A DNA stretch of 64,000 bases, taken from Craspedostauros australis (taxonomy: Eukaryota > Bacillariophyta > Bacillariophyceae > Mastogloiales > Achnanthaceae). Both the position numbers and the translations under genes were made by a program. The notes beneath the pieces were generated by a model, which saw nothing but the letters and a program-made list of their open reading frames with translations, was not told the DNA's origin and did not search any database. Below, one piece after another: positions 55,309 to 64,000 of the stretch (positions are counted from its first letter, which is position 1; every line of letters begins with the position of its first letter). The stretch is from NCBI GenBank assembly GCA_026770025.1, contig JAMXDE010000012.1:2108001-2172000 (forward strand). Reading direction: 5' to 3'.

Positions 55309-58300
55309 TTACAGCAAGAGGTTGCCGTTGGTCAACATGTCTTGCAATGTCAAACTTCCAACACCTTCGATGCGTACGAGCAATGAGCTTGCCAGCCCCG
55401 TTCCGTCAGGGTCGATGTAGACTTCGACGTCTCCGGTACCGGTTGGTCTCAGCTCGACGTACTTGTCAATCTCAGTTTCGGCGAACTGAATGTCGAACCC
55501 GTTCAGAAGCTTTCCAAAGTTCAATTGGTCACCTTCGGCCGCATCGAAGTTTCTGATGGTGTCCGTGGCAGTCGGGGCCAACCAGATGAATTCGTCAACG
55601 CCAGGTCCTCCAATCATCGTGTCGCTTGCTGCGCCGCTGATGAATCGGTCATGCCCACCGTTACCGGTGAGGGTACTGCCAGAGGCGCCTGCTCGGAGAA
55701 GATCGTTGGTTGCTGTTCCTACCGTGGTCTCGGCACCGACCTCAGTCGGCACTTCGCTGAGAGTAAGTCGGAAGTCATCCGTGATGGTCTCTCCGATGGA
55801 GATGAATGTCAAATTGCTGTCTGTGGTGAAACCTGAGATCTCAACCTGGTTGGCTCCGTTCGCCTCGTATCCTGGTGCACACACAAGGTACACCTCGTTG
55901 GACTGAGCTTCAGTTCCGGTGAAGGTCCACTCCTCCGTCGTCTCGTCGTAGAACAAGCGTCCTCCAGCCGCGGCGTGCAAGACCACGCCTGCTGGAAGGT
56001 CTGTCAAGGTCAAAGTGATCACTTCTTCTGGGAACTCCCCCAGAGTGGCGCCGCCGCGGGCCCTTGTTCCGATGGTGTCAACCATTCGAATATTCATGTC
56101 CAACTTGTTTATGCACGTGGTGTTTTCGACATTTTCCGTCAAGATGAGGAATTCATCGGCTGAGGGGCAAACTTCAACCTCAAAGCTGAACGCACCTTCC
56201 GTTTCGTCACCATTGAAATCTTCGATGACGAATCCACGGAGCGTCAGATCCAAGACACCAGAATAGTGTTCCGGTGGCTTGTACTCCAGCGTCTCGAGCT
56301 CCTCGACAGGGATAAACCATTGGTTGTTACCAGAGTTGGAACCGGCACTGAAGAAGGAACCCTCTGGGACGCCATCAACGACGACAGACAACAGCTCGGG
56401 ACCGTTCGCGGTCTCATTATCAACGAGCTCGGCGACCAGGCCGTACAGTGGGAAGAAGACATCCTCCTCTCCCTTGTTGTCCATGCCAGAAATCATTGGA
56501 ACATCCGCAACCGCATGCACCGTCACAGTGCTCGATGCTTCTGACCACAGCACATGATCTCCATCGTCATCATCAGATGGCTCCTCGGTGGCGCTGATCA
56601 CACTGATCGTGACAGCGCCATGCCAATGGACTGGTGGATTGATGACGAAAGATTCGGCCTCTGCAAGCGTCATACGGTAGTACCCGTCGACGTTCTGTGT
56701 AATGCCTCTGAAACTTGTGGTTCCAGATACCATAGTGCCTTCGCTGATAGAGAATGGAGTGTTTCCTGGTGTGTCGAGAGCAACACTCACGTAGACGAAC
56801 TCATGAACATCTTCACTCCCGTCCACATCTAGTTCGCTGACGGTGATTCGCGCCGAAATCGGGTTGTCTTCACCCACGTCGGGGGCGTTGATTCTGATCG
56901 ATGGCCCATCAGCAACAGGGTCGACCTCCACGAAGAGGGTTGTTGGTCCTGTTGTAGCTGTGAGGAACGCATCATTCAATGCGAACGCCTCTGCGGTGAA
57001 GTTGAGAGTTCCAGAGAAGTCGCCAATTGGGCAAATCTCCACTTCCCTGATGGCATCGGATGACACAGTGTATGTCTCCTTACCAGTGGCGCGCTCCTGG
57101 ACGAAGTCACGGAAAGCACCCGTGACGGTCGTGCCTTCTGGCAAGTCCGTGATTTGAATGGATAAGATCACATCACCGGTCTCGTTGACGCCACGAAGGA
57201 GCTGAGCATCAATTGGATAACAGTCGTCTTCCGTGGTGTCATTCGAAAACACAATGAGCTGAGGTACTTCTGGAGGGGTGTATCCACAGGATTCGATGGA
57301 ATCGCACGCATCAGGTGGATGGAAGACGGTCATGTTGATCACGGTTTGGTTCTGTGCGACGCTCATTCCATCCAAAGCGATCGCAGTGAAGGTGAAAATG
57401 TTTGTGGAGTTGATGTTGGGCTCGCTCACGATGAACAAGCCTCCATTTCTGGAGGCACTTCGCAACTCTCCTCGTTGGAATAGCCATGTGTCGTTGCTTG
57501 CGCGGAAGCCGACGATGCCTCCTGTGGCGTTCTCCACTCTGAAGCTGAAGTTGAATTCGATTGCCTCCAGAATGTAGTAGATGCTCTCTGATTCATTACG
57601 GTTCAAGTCAATATCGTCTCTGTCGGTAATATTTCCACTGAGTTCAATCGGCAACGGCACGTTCGAAGGTCCAAAGACTTCTGGCGTCGCGAACACGGTT
57701 GGCACATCCGCAACGGGTGCTATTGAGACGCTGAAATTCGCACTCTGGCTGTAGGTGCGAACTTCGAGGTTGCCATTGATTGTCGCTGTGTCCGTAATCT
57801 CTGCCTTGACCGGGAGAGAAAATGGAATATCCGAATCAAGGAAAAGGTCGTAGTCGATCGAAATGCCCGAGATGTTGCCAGGTGTAATGCTGATGATTCC
57901 CGTGGTGTTGTCAAATTCGAAATTTCCATGCAACAGATCAGCAGCAACCAGGTCAACAACAGTTGCATTTTGTTTACCGGTCAGCATATCCAATCTGGAC
58001 TGGATTTGTGCATCTTCGATCAAGTTGCTCAAATCGAAAGTGAAGCCAATCACCTTCTCGGAGTTGTCGTTGTCCTTGTATCCGAAGATGCCGGCATTTG
58101 CAAGAGAAATATCCCCGCCTGCTTCCGTTTTTGCTTCGTCCGTTGAGAATGATGTTCTCCAATTTGCGAGGCCATCGACTGTGCTGTTGTTGATCACAGG
58201 GTAGACATCAATTTCGAGGACCCAGGGATCGGATGGAGTCTGATCTCCGTCAAGTTCCTGGGAGAGCGACGAGATCGTAATATGATCGTACGTCGTCGCC

Positions 58301-61300
58301 TGGCTCGGGTCCGCAGCGTTGATCTCTCCGGAGAAATTAGGAATCGGGGGAAGGTACAGATCTGCGACTTGGTCTGGGAACACCTGGTAACGACCTCCGC
58401 CAAGGTATGCGACCGGGTCGCCGGATGACAGCTTTGGTCTCACGCCATCAGGCAGATTTTCGATGATCAACGAGATCGATTCAGAAGTATCTGTATCGAC
58501 AAGCAAGCCAGTGAGGTTGATGGCCGGGCCCAAGAAGTATCGCTCATCCTCGAAAGCATCGATTGCGATTGAACTTGTTCTTGGCTTGTCGGCAATGCCC
58601 GTGATGTCGACGGTGACGTTGTAGTTGAACGCCTTGATATCAATGCCGCCAGTCGTTTGATCCGTGACTTGGATGTACGTCTCCAATAGGATGGGTCCTT
58701 GAAGAGCTTCAGAATAGTGAAGAGGCGGGAGCACCTCCAAATTCTCGATGGCTTCTGGGGGCAAAACGTAACGACCGTCGACAGGTGTGAGTGTCGTGTC
58801 CGCAAAACGCAGCTCAGTCCCTTCCGGAAGATTCGACGCGACGATGAACGCCACGTAGGTCTCAGAACCGTCAAGATCGCCAAGAGTGATACTGAATGGG
58901 ACGTCGAGAATGGTGTCTTCCACGCCAATTGCATTGCTCTTTACTCTGACTTCGGGAATGTCTACAACGGGCGCGATGGCGATCGAAAAATAGTCAGTGA
59001 CATTTTCAAATTCACTCGTGCCGTCTGCCCCACCGAAACTTGGATTTGCGAACCCAGGAAATTCCTGTGAGATTGTTTGAACTTTGATTCCTTCTGTTCC
59101 GTTCAATCCGGCCGACCAGTTGTCCGCAGCGTCGAATTCGATACCTGAGTTGGCTAGCACAGTGTTGATGGCAGCCACGGCCTCCACGTCGGTTGCGTCG
59201 TCGTCGGCCACATGGATATCATAGACTCCATCGCCGAGGTCGTCAAGTCTTATCAGACCAGTCGACGAAGAGTCAACAATTGTGCCGATTGGCACCAGGC
59301 CATCGCGTGCATGTTCGTAGAGAGGAAGTGTGATCCTGACGAAAGGACGCTCGGACCCGTCAGCATCATTACTGCGATCGATTGTGAAGTTCAGTGGTAT
59401 GTTGGGCCCATCTTCCTGGCCTGAAATCAACTTTTCATTGACAATAATCACAGGTACATCTGCAACACCATCAATGGTGACTCGGTGTTCGTATTCGAAG
59501 TCTCCTTCGTTTGCGACGCCAAGATTGATGTCGACAGTGCTGACTTGAACAGTGAAGGAATCATCAAAAGCTGCATGCATTGGCCCATGATTCATGCTGA
59601 ATGTTCTGATGGTGTCTCGAATTTCACTTTCTGCTTCGGCGAGCTCTTCTCTGGTGAGGTTCAGGAGGCTGTCAGTGTTGGTGATGAGGTCGTGGGTTAC
59701 GATGTAAGTGTCATTGCCACCATCGTACTCCACCTTCGCGCCACCGACTCCATCGATCGTAGATCCTGGAACTGTTGGGACAAAGGTTCCGAACCAGTCG
59801 AAATCAAGCACTCCTACAGTTGGTGTCCTGTGAATAATGATTTGAGTGATGAACTCCGTCTCTGGATTGTTGCCAACGACCACGGTTGTGTTCGTTTCGT
59901 CCGTGGAATTTGTTCCTCCTGTGACGTTCGTTGGATCGGCTGGGGCTGATTCGTTGAATCCAACATCCACCAGCACCATGTTCGCAAGGTCTTCACCCAC
60001 TGATACAAGCTGAATGTCTTCTGTGCCTGACGAAGACGTTGAAACAGGTGGATCAGCCACCGGGAAGATGGTCAAATTGACTCCCTTGGAAGATGTGAAA
60101 GCAGTTGCCGAATTTGTAGCTGATCCATCCACAACGGCACCTCTAACGATCATCGGGAGACGCTCTCCGCTGAAATGATCGCCTCCTTGGAGTTCGATGG
60201 GTTTATTGGGATCAAGTGGGACGCGAATCCAATTCGGATCAGGACCATCGTCAGTCGGAATCTGAACTCCACCAACAAACACCTTGATACCAGGTGGCGC
60301 AGAAAACCGAAGGATCTCGACAAATTGGTTCTCCGAAGCATCTGTGTCAACAATCCCTGTAATGTCCACGGAAGGGAATGGGATGCGCGTGTCTTCCAAA
60401 CCAACCAAGTTCGAGAAATTAAGAACTGCAACGATGGTTTCAGTGATCACAGGGTCCACCGGGATGAGGAATGAATCGACAGCGGTAGCACGAGGGATGG
60501 CGACTTCGCCGTCCTCGGTTGGATTGGACTCAATGGCCGTCACGATGACCGTCACGTTGATGTCCTCTCCATTGAAGAGACCGGGCTTGATCTCCAAATC
60601 GAGCAACGCGGACTCAATGTCATCCGTGGCACCGACGATCACGACGATGCCATCGTCGATGGTGATGTTCACATCTGGGTAGGATGCGTTGCTGGGGAAT
60701 CTCACCACAGGTGCGTTGCCGTTTCCTGGCGTCGTCAGAATGATCGTCACGTTCTCGAACGTCTCCGATCCATCGAAGTCGTTCAGGCTCACGTTGACTG
60801 GGTAGTTCTTCAGCGTCGAGTTCTCGGCGACGGTCACCATGGTCTCATTTCCAGCCTCTACGGATGGCTGATCGACCACGGCGAGCACTGTCACGTAGTA
60901 CTTCAGCGAGAACGAGTCTTCGACTGTCGTCACGCCATTCGAGTCTGTCACCGTTCCGTTCAGCTGGACGACGAAGTTCTTGTCGTCATCGTCGGCCAGG
61001 GTGATGTTGAAGCTCTCCAGCACGGTCAGCACCTCGGTGCTGTTGGCTCCGCTGAGGGTGATTGTGGTTCCAGCTGGTCCCTCGGTCACGTTCACCGTGA
61101 CGCCCGGGATTCCGTTGTGGCTGGTGGTCTGCAGGTTGGGTGGCAGGCCGGACACGAGCAGATCCAAGGATTCGGATCCGTCCGTGTCGTCGAGGGAGTC
61201 GGCAGAGATGTTGAGCAGCTCGCCGAGCTCCACGATCAGGTCTGTGTCGGCGGTCACCGTCATGACGTTCTCGAACACGGTCAGGTTCTGCGGGAACAGG

Positions 61301-64000
61301 TCCGGCAGGTCGGCACTCGGGTTGAGTGTCACTGTGATGAAGTCCACCACAGTCTCTGTCTTGCTGGTTCCGTCCGGTCCTCCCAGCGAACCGTCGGCGA
61401 TCTGATCGCCGGTCTCGCGCTCCGTGGACACGGCCTTGACGATGATCGAGTTGTTGCCCTCGTACACGCCGGAAAGCTGGGGACGGGGGGGTGAACAGGA
61501 TGCCTCTGCCGTTCGTCACGTCCAGGGCATCGTTCAGTGCGTCCTCGCGCGCCTGGGCGCTGTCCTCAAGAGCGGTCAGGTTCGTTGTGTTCATCACGTA
61601 CACGCCGTTGCCGAGCGAGGTGAAGGTCACGCCCGTTGGGAGGTTGGCGTTGCCACCAACCACACTCAGCTCACCGATCGGTCCGAAGTCGTCCGACGGC
61701 ACCTCCCAGACAATCGAAGTCACCTCCGAGTTGTCCGGTCCGTCTGCGCTGTGCGTCACGTTCACATCGATGATCGCTGTGTTGTCTTCCTGGATGCTGA
61801 TGTTGTTGGCGGACACGATCGGTGGGTCCGCGCGGGCCTGGATGATGATCGGATGGACGAAGTCTGTGTCAAACTCGTCCGACTGCCCGATCTCCACGTC
61901 CAGTGTGGTCACTGTCACGTTGATGCTTGTGTCCCTGTCCGTGTGCTCTGGGCCCACGGTGAGGTTGAAGGCGGCCAACGTCTCGCGGATGTGCTGCTCG
62001 GCCTGCTCTCGTGTTGCTTGGTCCAGATCGCCAAGGGTGCCCGCAGAACGGGCATCCTCGATGAGGCTGCTCGTGATGATGTACGACAGCGTGTTATCGC
62101 CGTTGTTGACGTACTCCACCAGACCGCTGTTCGATCCGGTTCCGTTGCTGTCGATGGTGGGGAGCACGTAGGTTCCGCTGAAGGAGAATTCCTCCTGGCT
62201 GTTGTTTGTGGGCACCGTCAGCCGCACTCGGGTGATGGTCTCGGTGTCGGCGTTGTTGCCAACTCCGCTGCCATCGTCGACGACGCGGATTCCGCTCACG
62301 GGATCGGCCAGGTCTTCTCCCACTCGCACGGGTGCGTAGTCCTCGATGCCAAGAGAGGCGGTCGAATTGAGGATCGCTGGATCGGCGACTGGGGCGACAA
62401 ACACTGGGAAGATCTGTGGCGTCGTAACGCCGCTCACCTCCTCTCCGTTGTCTCCTGTGTCTGTGATGTTCATGCGAACGATCAACTCGATCACGCCGCT
62501 GAAGTTGTCAGGTGGCACGATGCTCACTTCCTTGTCGGTTGGCAACACCAGGAAGCCATCGGGTGTGAAGTTGTCCGGGTCGGTGAGGTTGACGGGGACG
62601 CCGTCCACCAGGATCTGGCTTCCATCAGGGATGCTTGTTTCGTTGATTTGGAACGATTCGAATGCCTCGGAACCGTCTGGATCAGACGTAACGTTAATAG
62701 TACCAACCTTCAAGTCAATGCCCGTTACTGGATCCTCGATGTCTGACACGTTCGGAAGGATGACCAGATCGGAAACCACCGGATCCACCGGGATGACGAA
62801 TGAATCGACCGAGGTAGCACGAGGGATGGCGACTTCGCCGTCCTCGGTTGGATTGGACTCAATGGCCGTCACGATGACCGTCACGTTGATGTCCTCTCCA
62901 TTTCCAAACCCTGGTCTGATCTCCAGCTCTTCCATCGCTTCTTCGATCTGGCTGGCGTTGCCTGTCAGCGTCACCACGCCATCGATGATGGTGATGTTCA
63001 CATCTGGGTAGGATGCGTTGCTGGGGAATCTCACCACAGGTGCGTTGCCGTTTCCTGGCGTCGTCAGAATGATCGTCACGTCCTCGAACGTCTCCGATCC
63101 ATCGAAGTCGTTCAGGCTCACGTTGACTGGGTAGTTCTTCAGTGGCGAGTTCTCGGCGACGGTCACCATGGTCTCATTTCCAGCCTCTACGGATGGCTGA
63201 TCGACCACGGCGAGCACTGTCACGTAGTACTTCAGCGAGAACGAGTCTTCGACTGTCGTCACGCCATTCGAGTCTGTCACCGTTCCGTTCAGCTGGACGA
63301 CGAAGTTCTTGTCGTCATCGTCGGCCAGGGTGATGTTGAAGCTCTCCAGCACGGTCAGCACCTCGGTGCTGTTGGCTCCGCTGAGGGTGATTGTGGTTCC
63401 AGCTGGTCCCTCGGTCACGTTCACCGTGACGCCCGGGATTCCGTTGTGGCTGGTGGTCTGCAGGTTGGGTGGCAGGCCGGACACGAGCAGATCCAAGGAT
63501 TCGGATCCGTCCGTGTCGTCGAGGGAGTCGGCAGAGATGTTGAGCAGCTCGCCGAGCTCCACGATCAGGTCTGTGTCGGCGGTCACCGTCATGACGTTCT
63601 CGAACACGGTCAGGTTCTGCGGGAACAGGTCCGGCAGGTCGGCACTCGGGTTGAGTGTCACTGTGATGAGGTCCACCACAGTCTCTGTCTTGCTGGTTCC
63701 GTCCGGTCCTCCCAGCGAACCGTCGGCGATCTGATCGCCGGTCTCGCGCTCCGTGGACACGGCCTTGACGATGATCGAGTTGTTGCCCTCGTACACGCCG
63801 GAAAGCTGGGGACGGGGGGTGAACAGGATGCCTCTGCCGTTCGTCACGTCCAGGGCATCGTTCAGTGCGTCCTCGCGCGCCTGGGCGCTGTCCTCAAGAG
63901 CGGTCAGGTTCGTTGTGTTCATCACGTACACGCCGTTGCCGAGCGAGGTGAAGGTCACGCCCGTTGGGAGGTTGGCGTTGCCACCAACCACACTCAGCTC
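55309..64000 (-). CDS. Giant repeat protein resembling bacterial type I secreted RTX adhesins; partial at its 5' end, one frameshift
   Basis: Almost 2900 codons are visible without an intron, running in from beyond the right edge and ending with a stop at 55309. The protein is a chain of domains of about 110-150 residues. Each starts near a (V/I)AxxADVPxxxxxxxxxxEDxxI-type segment, followed by DxDGSE, GLPEG-type turns and PPxHYSG. This is the pattern of the T1SS-143/cadherin-like repeats of bacterial surface adhesins. The last 120 residues hold a glycine-aspartate-rich module (GNGGHDRF, DTMIGGPGVDEFIWL) and a close (VYIDPDGTG, LQDMLTNGNLLL) like the C-terminal domain of type I secretion substrates. 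Many N-x-S/T sequons occur. The frame breaks near 61486-61492 at a G run (7 G against 6 G in the tandem copy at 63814-63819). Likely a secreted or surface, Ca-binding adhesive protein; function is inferred. Confidence 0.8.
60480..61672 (-). repeat. Tandem coding repeat, downstream copy (period 2328 bases = 776 codons)
   Basis: This stretch matches 62809-64000. The match is close to identical from about 60670 onward, with a diverged patch at about 60565-60655. The offset is 2329 bases left of the G run at 61486 and 2328 right of it, so the period is 776 codons once the extra G is discounted. Confidence 0.9.
61486..61492 (-). other. Homopolymer frameshift site in the giant gene
   Basis: Seven G (top strand) here against six at the same place in the tandem copy (63814-63819). 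The extra base shifts the frame between the two halves of an otherwise open gene. A sequencing or assembly error in a G run is the simplest reading; true inactivation is the alternative. Confidence 0.85.
62809..64000 (-). repeat. Tandem coding repeat, upstream copy, cut by the window edge
   Basis: Partner of 60480-61672. It differs by only scattered bases over most of its length, for example CGTTCTCG against CGTCCTCG and GAAGTCC against GAGGTCC. It continues beyond the window. Confidence 0.9.

Noticed and set aside
55309-64000. Possibility that the adhesin region is bacterial contamination joined to a eukaryotic contig
   Set aside because: No bacterial neighbours or gene spacing, and the protein is sequon-rich. 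Not fully excluded without reads across 54-56 kb.

Overview
This is nuclear DNA of a eukaryotic microbe, most likely a stramenopile alga of diatom type. Eighteen protein genes are read with fair to good support, and most of the multi-exon ones are interrupted by GT-AG introns of about 230 to 700 bases. There are no operons or bacterial-style ribosome sites. Several proteins look diatom-like: a secreted protein with an MSMSMSMS run, a bZIP factor with a separate conserved C-terminal exon, a bHLH factor with a long charged loop, and a probable heat-shock-factor-type regulator. The species is not established. Gene ends were set by joining reading frames across splice sites until the phase and the conserved protein sequence both continued.

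Layout. 1-1291 (-): regulator cut by the left edge, possibly HSF-like. 3155-4698 (-): 3-mercaptopyruvate sulfurtransferase. 5039-6253 (-): secretory-pathway DnaJ. 7192-8976 (-): type I membrane protein. 11538-13118 (+): core-1-type galactosyltransferase. 13914-18093 (+): CTR9 of the Paf1 complex. 18799-21526 (-): sedoheptulose-7-phosphate cyclase family enzyme. 23811-25464 (-): glyoxylate/succinic semialdehyde reductase. 27610-31499 (+): cyclic-nucleotide-dependent AGC kinase. 32395-33432 (+): F-box protein. 33836-34174 (-): small membrane protein. 35000-36777 (+): ATP10. 37010-40462 (-): TPR protein. 42432-44180 (-): PfkB sugar kinase. 45959-47189 (+): bHLH factor. 47647-51446 (-): bZIP factor. 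52445-54052 (-): PA plus prolyl 4-hydroxylase ER membrane protein. 55309-64000 (-): end of a giant repeat protein that runs off the right edge.

The most unusual gene is the giant one. Its repeats and its C-terminal glycine-aspartate-rich module resemble bacterial type I secreted RTX adhesins, yet it sits among intron-containing eukaryotic genes and is full of N-glycosylation sequons. It also holds a near-identical tandem unit of 776 codons and one apparent single-base frameshift in a G run.

The genes do not form one pathway. A loose secretory/extracellular theme links the DnaJ, galactosyltransferase, prolyl hydroxylase, type I membrane protein and giant adhesin, which could make, modify or display surface glycoproteins. 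Intergenic DNA carries simple repeats, AT palindromes and a recurring GAGTACTC palindrome. No tRNA, rRNA, CRISPR array or transposon was recognised.
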